Below, piece after piece: positions 1-11,227 of a stretch of DNA of 64,000 nucleotides (its first letter is position 1; each line of letters starts with the position of its first letter). The DNA lies in assembly GCA_949128115.1 (NCBI GenBank), contig OX421963.1, positions 372,001 through 436,000 of the forward strand, in the 5' to 3' direction. The notes under the pieces were generated by a model that made no database searches, was not told the origin of the DNA, and saw only the letters and a program-made list of their open reading frames with translations. The translations under genes and the position numbers were made by a program. The DNA is from Anaspis maculata (taxonomy: Eukaryota > Arthropoda > Insecta > Coleoptera > Scraptiidae).

Positions 1-1834
1 AGTCAACTGTTGAATATCGAAAGAGCACGAAGATGAAAATATGGAGGCGAGGATGAAGTTAACGATGCTTCGATGAAATTTAGTGATATAGAAAAAAAGG
101 TTTTCCAATGCCAGGTTGTCGTTTGACAGGCGAGGGGGATGTGACGAGAGAGATGTAACCAGAGATATGCCACGAGAGAGGTGTCACGAGAGAGAAAGGT
201 CCCTCCAAGGACAAGGCATCGCGAACTGTAAGCTACAACCAGTAACCGGGATTTTTCAACTGGAAAATTATATTTCTGGAACGTGTAGCACTGTCTTACT
301 AGCAAGTTGATATTCTAGTCAATTGCAAACTATTAAATTTGAGAAGCTCAAAAATGAAAGTGTGGAAGCATGAGTGAAACTCACGATGCCTTGATCAAAT
401 TGAGTCAGTTTGAAGAAAATAAACCGATATTTTCAAATTTTGGGCTGTCGTTTGACGGGAGAGGGTGAAGTCACAAGAGGATGTCAGGAAGGGAATGTTA
501 CAAGGGGGATGACACGAGAGGAATGGTTCTCTTCACGGACAAGAAGGGTATAGTAAATAGTGAATTAAATTACTGGCTTCCGTGAATAGTAAGCGACAAT
601 CAGTAACTGGTTTTGATAGGTGAGAAAATTATATTTCTGAAACGTGGCAATTACTGTCTTACTATCAAGTTGTTATTCTAGTCAACTGCCCACTATTTGA
701 AGAGCACGGAGATGGGAATATAGAAGCATGAGTGAAACTCACGATGCCTCGATTGAATTGAGTTAATTGAAAAAATCGATCCTCTTGAATTTCGGGCTGT
801 CATTTTACGGGCAAGGGTGATGTCACGAGGGGAATGTCTCAAAAGGGATGTCACAAGGGAGATCTCACAAGAGGAATGGCCCAATCCACGAACAAGGCAA
901 CGCGAATAGTAAGCGATAACAAGCATCCGGTTTTGATAGGTGGAAAAATTCAATATTCATATCGTCATCACCACTGTTCTCTCAGCAATTTGTCATTCTG
1001 ATTAACTTTGAATATCTGGAGAGCACGAAGATGGAGATATGAAAGCAGGGATAAAATTGGCGATGCCTTGATCGTGAGTCAATTTTTTGAAAAACAAATT
1101 GTTCTCAAATGCCAGGTCGTCATTTAACGGGCGGAGGAGATGTCACAAGAGGGATGTCACAAGAGGGATGTCAGTCATTAGGTAAAAAGGTCACCTACAC
1201 GGACAAGGCATTGCAAATAGTGAATGGAAACAAGTAACCGGTGCTGATCCGACGCCAAGGCTCGTGTCGGCAAACTGCATCCTCATGGGCAAAAAGCAAT
1301 CATTACCCGCTTGTTGAATAATATACTATATTTATACCGTTGAAATAATAATAACTTCCTTCTCAGCAATCACTTCAGTCAACTGTTTAATATCAAAAGG
1401 GCACAAATATGAAAATATGGAAGCGTGATTAAAATTCACGAAGCCTCCATAAACTTCAGTGATAAGAAAAAAATAGTTTTTCAAAGGTCGGGTTGTCACT
1501 TTACGGGCGAGGGATATATCACGGAAGGATGTCACAAGGGAAAAGGCCACCTCCACCGACAAGACATTGCAAATAGTAAGCGGCAAGCAGTAACCGGTTC
1601 TGATGGGTGAAACAATTGTATTTTCATATCGTTGTAATAACCGTCTCCTTAGCAAGTTGTCATTCTGGTTAACTAATAAATATCTTAAGAGCAACAGCAC
1701 AAACGTATGGCAGTATGAGGTGAACTCACGATGCCTTGATCAAATTGAGCTATTTAAAAATACGTTTTCTGAATGCCGGGCCGTCATTTAACGGATGAGG
1801 GGATGTCACAAGGGAGATGTCCCAAGAGAGATTT
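1..1834. repeat. Degenerate ~330-bp tandem repeat array
   Basis: A block beginning with 'agtcaactg' followed by 'gagcacgaagatg' and 'actcacgatgcc' recurs near 1, 318, 678, 1000, 1377 and 1668, giving a period of roughly 300-370 bp. Each unit also has a 'gtcgtttgacgggcgagg' segment followed by short 'atgtcacaagagg' words repeated one to three times. Copies are diverged and carry indels. The array starts at or before the window edge. No coding signal is seen; the short open frames here are not conserved between units. Confidence 0.75.
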
Positions 1835-3140
1835 GCAGCCCGAGGTGCAATTCACCGGGGAATCCAACACTACGTGCGCTAAATAGGCTGATTCAGCTGT
1901 TTACAACCTTTGCAGATTTGTCAGGTAAAATAGAAATTGTCGAAAGTTTTTTCATATCAGAAGTGGAAATCACTAAGGTGAGGGAATAACAAGTCATGGT
2001 GCGCAGAACGAGGTGCAAAGCGCCAAGGTTTAGGACACTAAGTGGGCTAAATTAGCCAGACCTCGGTGCTTCGCACCTCGTGCTATGGGTCACGCCAAGA
2101 ACCACTGGTGAATATGCTTCGAAATGAAATCATAAAACTGTTCTATTATTTGAAGCCCGAGGTGCAGAGCACCAGGGAATCTAGCACTACGTAAGCTGAA
2201 TTAGCTTGATCAACTGTTTACAACCCTTGCCGAGTTGTCAGCTAAAAGAGAGATCGTTACGAGCTTTTCCACACATATAAAAATTAGGAATTACTGAGTG
2301 CAGAAAAAAGCATCAATTGTAGCGCGCAGCCCGAGGTGCGAAGCACCGAGGTCCTTGACACCAAGCGGGCTAAACCAACTGAGTTTTGGTGATTCGCACC
2401 TCGTGCTCTGGACCGCGCCAATAACCACTGCTTAATATAATTTGGAATAAAATCATGGAACTGTTACCGTACTTGAAGCTCGAGGTGCGAAGCACCGAGA
2501 TATAGGACACTAAGTGGGCCAAATCAGCTAGACCTCGGTGCTTCGCACCTCGTGCTGCGGGTCACGCCAAGAACCACCAGTGAATATGCTTCGGAATAAA
2601 ATTATAAAACTGTTCTATTACTTGAAGCCCGAGGTGCAGAGCACCAGGGAATCTAGCACCACGTGGGCTGAATGAGCTTGATCAGCTATTTACAACTCTT
2701 GCCGATTTGTCAGCTAAAAGAAAGACTGTCACGAGCTTTCCCACACATACTAAACTCAGGATTACTGAGTGCGGAAAAAAGCATCAATTGTGGGGTGCAG
2801 CCCGAGGTGCGAAGCACCGAGGTCCTTGACACCAAGCGGGCTAAACCAACTCAGTTTTGGTGATTCGCACCTCGCGCTTTATGCCGCGCCAAAAATCACT
2901 GCTGAATATCATTTGGAATAAAATCATGGAGCTGTTATCGTACTTGAAGCCCGAGGTGCAGTTCATTGAGGAGTCAAATATAACTTGGGCTAGAATAACT
3001 TTATTGGCTGTTTACGACTCTTGGTGACGTGTCACATTCAAGAGAGATTATCTCATGGAGCTGCTCATATTGGAAAAAGCACAAACGGCGGAGCGCAGCC
3101 CGAGGTGCAAAGCACCGAGGTACAGGAAACAACAAAGGCT
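1835..3140. repeat. Higher-order hairpin repeat (~470 bp), block 1
   Basis: A module containing 'cgaggtgcgaagcaccgagg' occurs many times in both orientations. Three kinds alternate. One has 'tataggacactaagtggg' and closes with the inverted copy (2475-2570). One continues 'aatctagcac' then 'cagctaaaagagagat' (from 2157 and 2627). One has 'ccttgacaccaagcggg' (from 2329 and 2799). The same module type returns every ~470 bp. Paired direct and inverted cores can form stems of about 20 bp with ~37-nt loops. Confidence 0.85.
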
Positions 3141-3409
3141 CAAGTTATTTGAAACTCAGCACATTGCGCTTTGGGTCAAGTCAGAAACAACTGACGGGTA
3201 TGATTCCGATGGAGAATAGCTTTCGCAACAACAGTACAACAGTGAATTTATTGCTCAAGCAAGAAAAGGTTTGATTACATTCCTCCCAATTAGCCAATGT
3301 AAGAAATAATACTGTAAGCTACTTCGTAAGACCAAAAAGCTGTCGACAAATCTGCATCAGAATAATTAAAGTGCAATATAGTTGACAGCTATCTATTCAA
3401 AACTCAAAA
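3141..3409. other. AT-rich sequence, nothing recognised
   Basis: Unique-looking sequence between the hairpin repeat block and the Gypsy-motif relics. Short open frames have no recognisable domain, and no terminal repeats were noticed. Confidence 0.5.
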
Positions 3410-4000
3410 TGTCGTTGAAATTTTGATTTATAGTAAGTTTAAGAAGGTCATTTCGAATCGTCACTCATGCCATTCGGACGCAAAAATGTGCCTCGATACA
3501 GGAAGCGGCGAAGCAACTCTACCTGGTTTAGTTTTGATACTCAATTGCTGTATACCCATTCAAGGCAAGTGAATCGCTCAAATCTCGATTTTTATCGCAT
3601 TTTAAAAAGCACTTTCGAATTCACGTGTATGCCATTTGGACGTAAAAATGCCTTCGGTACAAAAAAAGCGTATCAGATTCAAGCAGTTTTTGTTCAATCC
3701 ACTAGAATTTGGTTTTTGTCAATAGTTTCTGTGATGGAACATTCAGAAAACGGTGGGTTCCATTTCTGGATTTGTCTTCAAATTATCACAAAAAAGGTTG
3801 TTGACTACTACTAACTGTACTGGATGAGACCAGTCGTCAGACGCAACAATGGAATCAATAGAACTTATTTCTGGATTGCAACCATTCCAAAATACATATT
3901 GTTGCTAAAATCTTGATATTCAGTGCGTTTTGACAGGTCATTCCCAGTTTACAAGTGTGCCATTCGGGCGCAAAATTGCCGCAATTTCAAAAAAACGTGC
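3410..4000 (+). pseudogene. Three relics of Gypsy reverse-transcriptase motif
   Basis: Three diverged copies of one segment read, in different frames, as HFESSLMPFGRKNV (from about 3450), FEFTCMPFGRKNA (about 3614-3652) and GHSQFTSVPFGRKIA (about 3932-3976). This matches the Ty3/Gypsy RT signature, normally (F/Y)EF..MPFGLKNAP. Each copy follows a similar 'aaatcttgatttt' stretch. Copies start 162 and ~329 bp apart, so the spacing is close to 1:2. Frames are broken and the rest of the polyprotein was not found. The open frame at 3467-3814 is not an intact gene. Confidence 0.55.
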
Positions 4001-5984
4001 TGCAAGAGCTGTTGATGAGAAATCGTGTTACTTTTACAACTGGGATAACTTGATACAAATTGAAATGAGTGCGTCGCATTGAAATTCAAAGCACCAAACC
4101 CAGATTTAGTACATTAATCTTCGGGGGCCCCTTAATAGTTGATATATTAAAATATTAAAGTTTCTCGTTTCTCGATATACTACACATTTGGAGAATAAGA
4201 AGGAACCTGCTGCTGCAGTCCCGCCTATTAGATTAATGTTGTGTGAAACCCCATTACCATCACCCAAAAATATTTATCCGCGCGTTCACCAATTTACATA
4301 AAAAAGCAGTTAATTAGCCTTATATGTGCCGGTATAGATATAATATAATATTCGAAATTCGAGATATACCGAGCGAAGTTAAACCGGACATCTATTCCCA
4401 CACACGATTGTTAACAACAAACAATTATCAGATACGGTGATGCGTGAGGTTCTAGGTTAATATAACTGTATAATGTACCTATAGCTGGGTATATGCTTCT
4501 TTTTTATAATAATATATATTAGTATAATCAGAATGATTACGTCGACATTTCAAATTGAATTATTCATACAGGCAGGTATGCTACTTATAATACAAGATAA
4601 TATACAGAGTGGTTTTCTTGTGTGAGCGTGGTGGGAGGAAGCGATAAATAACGCGCTAATAAGGATAAAAATAATGCATATTTTTCTAAATGCTTCATTC
4701 GATATGTATCAAGGTATATGTATAGTTTTGAATAGTACCCAAGTAAGGCTGAATAGCAAAAAGTCTTGCATTAGGAGACGTGTGGTATATTCGGCTTGAC
4801 GCTATTGGGTAGAAGTACATAATCCAGTGCGATAAATCACTTGCTTGTCATTTCTGCCGTTTGATCTGCAGTTTTACCAAACATAAATACATAAGTGAAT
4901 TTATATTCCCTCTCTCTGGTTGCATGAATACAAACCGATATGAATTATTACACCCTAAAGATTTTTCAAGGCGAAATAACTCACGCAGGTGGCAGCAGAT
5001 TTTCCTCGCACTGATAATCACTATTATTATCACCATCATTATTACATTATGATAATTGCAAACAACAATCTCGTATTAAATACGGGGCGCGACTAATTAT
5101 CTTTACGAGCTGTTAACAAATATTATTGCGCCAATAATGATTTTACGTACTAGAAATTGACAGCCGTAAGTGTATAAAAGTGCGCCAATAAAATAACTCA
5201 ATTATCCGCACATGGAACACCTAAACTATGGTCTCGTCGCAGTCCCCATAAAACCTCGGCACACACATAGCCTCCTTTATGCGCTCCTTTCGTTATATTG
5301 CCTTTAATTGCCGTTCGCGAACAATAAATCGCATTTATATTCCCGTCGGTATTTTCCATTCCGAGGCCCCGAGAAAAAGTCATAATTACAAAAGGTATAT
5401 CCACTACGTATATTTTATGGTACGAAACGAGCCTTCGAGCCGGGCAAGCACCAAGCCGGGAGAAGTATTGAATTTCAAATGAGAATTAAATGAAAAACGG
5501 TAGCAATTAATGTTACAACAAACTTACCACTGACTTACAGCCGAGTCATCACTAATATCATGTCACGTAGACGCACACACACACAGTTTTAAAAACTAAT
5601 TATAATTTTGTTGTATAAATTCCTCGTTACCATTAATTAAAATATAAAAAGCGCACACACAGCAGCAGCGGCCAGCCAGCAGCATGCTTTCAATATTTAT
5701 GATATTATTATATGGGTATATAAAATGTATGAGTGTACAATTGCGAAAGAGAAAGACGCCTTCGAAAGACTCGTCATCGAAACTCGTTTTTGATTAATTC
5801 CAGGCCGTGGTTGCGCGCTTTTTTTTGCGCCATTGCTCTGCCCAAATCGGCCTCGTGTAATTGACTGCTGGGACAAATTTGGTATATAGGAAAGAAACAA
5901 CAGGAAGGCCCAAAAATACGGAGCGAAATAATAATAACAAATTATAATCGAAGAGAATGTGCCAGTAGCCACCACACAGGTCGT
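4001..5984. other. Non-repetitive AT-rich intergenic DNA
   Basis: No gene or mobile element was recognised. It contains a short CA run near 5571-5586 and ATT/ATC-rich low complexity near 5020-5050. Open frames here are short and lack domain features. It could be intronic or intergenic DNA of a gene outside the window. Confidence 0.5.
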
Positions 5985-6835
5985 GATGTGGGTCCACAAT
6001 AGAGATTCGAAAGCCACGGAAAAATGCAAGGTGGCTCAGTAAGGCTTCAAACGATATTGGTGACACAAGGGGAACAGGGGGCTTGATATAACAAAAGGAG
6101 ACAAAAGAGGGCTTACTGGAATTCTGAAAGCTTCAAAGAACAATAAGGGGGCTCAATGTGTCTCCAAACGATGACACATTACGGCAAAAGGAGGCCCAAG
6201 AGAAATCCGAACGCCACGGGAAATTGCAAGATGGTTCAGTAGGGCTTCAGACGATATCGGTTATACAAGGGGGCCCAAGGGACTCTATATAACAAAAGAA
6301 GGCGAAACGGGGCTCACTGGTACTCTGAAAGCCAAAGAAATCATAAATGAGCTGACTAGGGCTCAAAACTACACATTCAGTTTGGAGAAGGCACAATAGA
6401 TCCGATAGAGCTCCGAAAGTCATGAAAAAATGACAAGGGGGGCCAATAAAGCCCTGTGGAATGAAAGCAGGCGAAAAAGGGCTCACTGGAAGTCTTAAAG
6501 CCACAAAAACACACACGAGGACTCATATCAGAGCTCCGAATACATTTGAGGACCCAAAGGACTCCGAAAAAAATGATGGCAGAAGGGTGATTACCAGCCT
6601 CTGAGAGTAAATAAAAATGCAAGGGGGCTCAGAAGGGCTTCAAATCAAATTGAAGACCCAATAAGGGGGCCACTGGAGCCTGGATAACACAAGATGGCAG
6701 AAGAGGACCGTGATGTGGAATTTCGGAAGCCATGAAGCACATAAGTCATTCAGGGCTCGGAATTATCCTTGAAGACACAAGGGGGCCCGATTTCAGGCCG
6801 AATACCACATACAGACACAAGGGGCATACTAGTGC
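5985..6835 (+). repeat. GGGGGC-rich ~200-bp repeat family, block 1
   Basis: The words 'gaaagccacgg', 'gcaaggtggctcag', 'gcttcaaacgatattg', 'gacacaaggggg' and 'gaggcttactggaattctga' recur in order. Unit starts near 6007, 6208, 6413 and 6600 give a ~200-bp period with ~65-bp sub-blocks. The same family fills 15.5-18.1 kb. Open frames on the minus strand here (for example 6247-6516) come from the repeat. Confidence 0.7.
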
Positions 6836-6965
6836 TTCCAGGGGAAGTTATTTCCGATGAAGTTCATTCCGGTGGACTTCATTCCAGGGAAATTTCTTCC
6901 AGGGGAAATCATTTTCGAGAAGTTGGTTCCGGTGAAATTCTTCCAGGGGAAATTCGTTTCTGTTA
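6836..6965 (+). repeat. Short ~22-bp tandem repeat
   Basis: Degenerate copies of 'ttccaggggaaatt', with variants 'ttccggtgaaatt' and 'ttccagggaaatt', repeat about six times at roughly 18-24 bp spacing. It continues directly from the GGGGGC-rich block. Confidence 0.7.
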
Positions 6966-7137
6966 CGTAGAAATGCTGCCAAAATGAGATGAGCTTTGGG
7001 TAAATCAAACGCAGATATTATGTTTCCTCATTTTTAGCTAGAACGTTGGTTAGTGGTAACTAAGAAGTTGCTAAGGCAAGGAGCTTTTTCATTGGCTGTC
7101 GCCACAGCAACATAGGCAGAATAGCTAGCTGGCGATC
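6966..7137. other. Unassigned spacer
   Basis: Short sequence with no recognised feature; it leads into the hairpin at 7138. Confidence 0.4.
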
Positions 7138-7229
7138 AGCGAACAAAACAGATCGCCACATTTTAGAGTTTTTCAGATCGATCTTCATCGATCTGAAAAA
7201 CTCTAAAATGTGGCGCTTTTTTGTTCGCT
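7138..7229. repeat. Perfect 29-bp-stem hairpin
   Basis: 7154-7182 ('cgccacattttagagttt...') is the exact reverse complement of 7187-7215, with a 4-nt loop CTTC. Outer flanks 'agcgaacaaaa' and 'ttttgttcgct' extend the pairing after a short mismatch. It is probably the terminal hairpin or remnant of a small transposable element. A C-run (near 7262-7270) and 'tctagttacgccactg' follow. Confidence 0.85.
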
Positions 7230-7334
7230 TTGCTCGCATTATTGCATATTTTTCATCCGTGACCCCCCCCCATTGGACACTTCTAGTTACGCCACTGATT
7301 GCAGGGAATTTTGAGGAGTTCTAAGAATTTCTAC

Positions 7335-8590
7335 AATATTGTTGAACTTTCTAGGGCTAAAGAGCTCTCAGCTAAAAGAGAGATTGTCACGAGATTTCCC
7401 ACTTATATCAAATTCAGGAATTACTGAGTGCAGGAAACAGCATAATTTTGTGGTGCGCAGCCCGAGGTGCGAAGCACCGAGGTCATTGACACCAAGCGGG
7501 CTAAACCAACTAGGTTTTTGCGATTCGCACCTCGCGCTCTGGGCCACGCCAAAAACCACTGCTGAATATCATTTGGAATAAAATCATGAAACTGCTATCG
7601 TACTTGAAGCCCGAGGTGCAAAGCACCGAGATATAGAACACTAAGTGGCCCAAGTTAGCTAGACCTCGGTGCTTCGCACCTCGTGCTATGAGTCACGCCA
7701 AGAGCCACTAGTGAATGCTTCGAAATCAAATCATGAAACCGTTGTATTACTTGAAGCCCGAGGTGCAGAGCACCGGGGAATTTAGCACTAGGTGAGCTGA
7801 ATCAGCTTGATCAACTGTTTACAACCCTTGCCGACTTGTCAGCTAAAAGAGAGATTGTCACAAGCTTTCCCACGCATATCAAAATTATAAATTACTCAGT
7901 GCAGAAAAAGCAAGTATTGTGGTGCGCAGCCCGAGGTGCAAAAAACCAAGGTCCTCCATACCAAACAGGCTAAACCAACTAAGTTTTGCTGATTTGCACC
8001 TCGGCTCTGGGCCGCGCCGAAAATCACTGCCGAATATCATTTAGAATGAGATCATGGAACTGTTACCGTACTTGAAGCCCGAGGTGCGAAGCACCGAGGT
8101 ATAGGACACTAAGTGGGCCAAATTAGCTAGACCTCGGTGCTTCGCACCTCGTGCTATGAGTCACGCCAAGAGCCACTAGTGAATGCTTCGAAATCAAATC
8201 ATAAAACTGTTGTATTACTTGAAGCCCGAGGTGCAGAGCACCGGGGAATTCAGCACTAGGTGAGCTGAATCAGCTTGATCAACATTTTACAACCCTTGTC
8301 GACTCGTCAGCTAAAAGAGAGATTGTCACAAGCTTTCCCACGCATATCAAAATTATAAATTACTTAGTGCAGAAAAAAGCAATAATCGTGTTGCGCAGCC
8401 CGAGGTGCGAAGCACCGAGGTCCTTAACACCAAGCGGGCTAAGCCAGTTAAGTTTTGGTAATTCGCAGCTGGGCCGCGCCAAAAACCACTGTTGAATATA
8501 ATTTGGAATAAAATCATGAGACTGTTATTTTACTTGAAGCCCGAGGTGCGGAGCACCGAGGTATAAGACACCAAGTGGGGTTAATCAGCT
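7335..8590. repeat. Higher-order hairpin repeat (~470 bp), block 2
   Basis: The same family as at 1835-3140. The 'tataggacac' module starts near 7609, 8077 and 8538, and the 'caccaagcgggc' module near 7459, 7928 and 8398, so the period is 460-470 bp. Divergence from block 1 is low, for example 'gacctcggtgcttcgcacct' is identical. The intervening 4.2 kb does not carry the family. Confidence 0.85.
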
Positions 8591-9290
8591 AGACTCTAGA
8601 TGTTTTTACGATTTCTTACAGATCTCCGAATATTTCTACAAGATTTTTGAGAGCTTCTCACGTTTTCCACGAGATTTCGAGGGATTCCTCTCCAGCTTTC
8701 AACTTCATTTCTTTTTTTGACTGAGTTTGTTCTCAAGAAATTAGGGATTTCCAAAGATTTGTACAGAATTTTTCAAAGATTTTCTAGAATATTTCCGAGG
8801 ATTTTTGGAGATTTCTGCTGGATCTGGTTCCTGTTGATGAGTAGGTATGGGATTTCGGGAGTTCCAATGGGAATTTGCGATATCCCTCAAGGTCGCTACT
8901 AGATCAGTAAGATTTCCAGAAGATTCCTGGGAATTATTCACACTAGATTCATAAGGATTTTCAAAAAATGTTTAGCAATTTTCACGAGAATCTCAAGAAT
9001 TTCTATGGGTTTCTGCAGAATTCTCAGAGACTTTTGTGAGAATTTCTAGGGGTTTTGGAAAATTTTCACGTGATCCTGAACGTTCGTATGGGATTTCTAA
9101 TAATACTTTGACTACCTTCTATGGACTCTTGGAGAATTCTACGGGACTCACGAGGGTTTTTGGAAGATTCTATAGGTCAGTATTTCTGAAGATTGTTGAA
9201 GATTCCGAAAAGTTTCTATGCATTCCTGTGTGAATTTCTGCAGAATTTCTGGGAATTTTCGCAGATTTTTATGAGATTCTTCAGCAGAAA
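8591..9290 (-). repeat. 'agaaatct' minisatellite, block 1 (inverted orientation)
   Basis: Degenerate ~20-25-bp units such as 'gatttctggagatttc' and 'ttctacgggactc' fill the segment. Read on the minus strand they match the 'cagaaatctctagaaatc' arrays at 21.1 and 39.0 kb. A less repetitive marker near 8690-8745, read on the minus strand, matches 22280-22345 and 39715-39760, so this is an inverted copy of the same long repeat. Confidence 0.75.
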
Positions 9291-9399
9291 CATCAATAAT
9301 CCATTATTATAAGCTGTAACAGCTGCATTGGGCATAAATTCCAATAATTACAAAAATTACTCAATTACTTCAAAGTGGAATTTCAGATTTTTATAAAAT

Positions 9400-9790
9400 A
9401 CACGTAGTTTTATTTTATATCACTATACGTATAAATATGGGAATGCTATAGCAAAACTTTTGTTTCGTATAGGTATATTGCAAAGCAACTATCCATCTAG
9501 TGATCTTGAATGAGCAGCGCCTCCACCATTTGAGAGGCTGGTGCAAGTTCGTCGTCTATCGGCTGTTCAAGTCTCCACTCTTTCCTTCCATCAAATGAAC
9601 CGTGAAAGCTTTCACTTGAAAAGATACGCACTTGTTTTTTCAACTTCCGTCCATAACTGAATGTCTTGAATTAGTCGACCATTTTTGCTGTCTATAACCA
9701 GCCGAATTGTTAGGCTGTTAAGTAGGCTGAGGTTACGGCAGAACTTGCATCGACCATTTAGGCGTATTTATGTAAACTGACGGCCATTTT
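9400..9790 (-). CDS. Candidate 3' terminal exon of an unidentified gene
   Basis: On the minus strand a coding-like stretch runs through LTIRLVIDSKNGRLIQDIQL and TEVEKTSAYLF. After a one-base frame change near 9613 it continues as SESFHGSFDGRKEWRLEQPI and ends ASQMVEALLIQDH followed by TAG near 9506. The amino-acid composition looks like real protein. An AATAAA-type signal follows on the same strand near 9410. Possible acceptors are CAG near 9723-9735 or AAG at 9613. If the latter is used, the frame change is a splice boundary; otherwise it is a frameshift. I recognise no family, and no upstream exon was found with confidence. Confidence 0.3.
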
Positions 9791-9799
9791 CATTTCGAG

Positions 9800-11200
9800 T
9801 ATTCGGCTTCATCCCGACTTGTTCTTGCTTTGCTTATATTCACACCAGATCAAACCAGTAATAATCATGCGACATGTTTTAGCATCCTATTAGCATAATT
9901 TTTCTAAGCTGAAGCTATGTACTAAAGACTACTAAAGAGACAAAAAACTTGAAACACGCATTGAAGTTGCATTGTAAACATTCTCTCATTATTGGCGACC
10001 TCTTTACCTGAAGCCATACAACCAGAACTCTCGCCCTGTTTGTACTTACACATCGACCATGTTGTCGTTTATTCACACGAACCAAACAAAGAGCCAGACA
10101 TGTATTATCAAAGCTTTTTTGTATACAAGTATATCAATGCGGGTAAGTATACGCCACATACCAATCCCAGCGAGCTTTTGCGCTTTTAAAGCCCACCCCT
10201 ATCGCAGCTTTCGAACCAGCGAGGCGTCCTTCTGTTGTGTACACTGCAAAATCTACCCTAAACGTCGCGGCCAACTGGATGCGAGCCTCGAAGAGACGCG
10301 AGTTGAATTATCTCAAATTACACGCCGGCCCATCCGTAGGTGCGATTCCTCTTCCCGCGTTTTGGCCCTGCCACTCGCAGCTTTATCGCCCGGGCACTTT
10401 AGGTGCCAAAATTGCGTGTCGCACCGCCAGTACGGCGTGATACTCAGCCGGGCCGTAATAACCGCATTATTTATTAACCCCCGGGGGATGTGCACTCATG
10501 CGATATATACTCTGTATACTCCCGTACTCGCTACACTCACATGCAATTCGCCATTATTAAAAATAAATCTGATGTGCTTTTTATGGTGCATGAGCTTTTT
10601 TTGGGTGCGATGCCGAAGTCCCACTCGTCCCCCCAGGGCCGGGGCCTAATGCATCCTGATGGTTCATACCGGGCGGCGCGTGTTTATTAATTTATCGCCC
10701 AACTTTATTTCCGTTTGTTGGCCATCAGCGAAAAACAGCGATAGCATCGATGTATTTTTCAGGCGGTGGATGGATCCGTACTGGAGTTTTTCCTGCCGGC
10801 TGGAGCCGAACGATGATTGCTGTTTGCTGGAAATCCGATTCGATAATCAGCTCCGCACACGTATACAGCCTAGTTTGAAGTTTGCGTTTCCTGCGACATG
10901 ATTTTTTAATTCGGCGTGTACACGTCGAGTCCAGTTTAGCTCGGAATTGCTGTTTCGGATCCGATTTTGTCGGAAATTAAGGATGCAGGCTTTATTCGGA
11001 ACTGGCAGAGGCCAGTTTTTGATTGGGATAGTCTGGAACAGTTTCATCAATAATTGAAAGGTTGAAACTTTTGTTAAAACCAATGTACCTATCGATATAA
11101 ACAGAGCATAAAAATAAGAGCCTTCGACCACCCCCATTGCACATTTTAGAGCTGGGTTGAAAATATTGTGCTATACCTAGATGTGTTGAAAGAGTGTAAC
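9800..11200. other. Moderately GC-rich unique DNA, function unknown
   Basis: From about 9990 to 11000 base composition is clearly richer in GC than its surroundings and no repeats were seen. Open frames overlap on both strands (10059-10649 plus; 10847-11137 minus) with no domain features. A donor-like GGTAAGTAT lies at 10143. It could be a regulatory block, untranslated exon or intron of a larger gene. Confidence 0.3.
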
Positions 11201-11227
11201 GAGCGGATCGTGAAGGAGATCACCGTA

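Noticed and set aside
3467..3814. 115-codon gene
   Set aside because: It only joins two decayed RT motifs in frame by chance. No intact RT domain is present.
10059..10649. 196-codon plus-strand frame
   Set aside because: It crosses a donor-like site, overlaps other frames and has no domain or codon pattern of a real gene.
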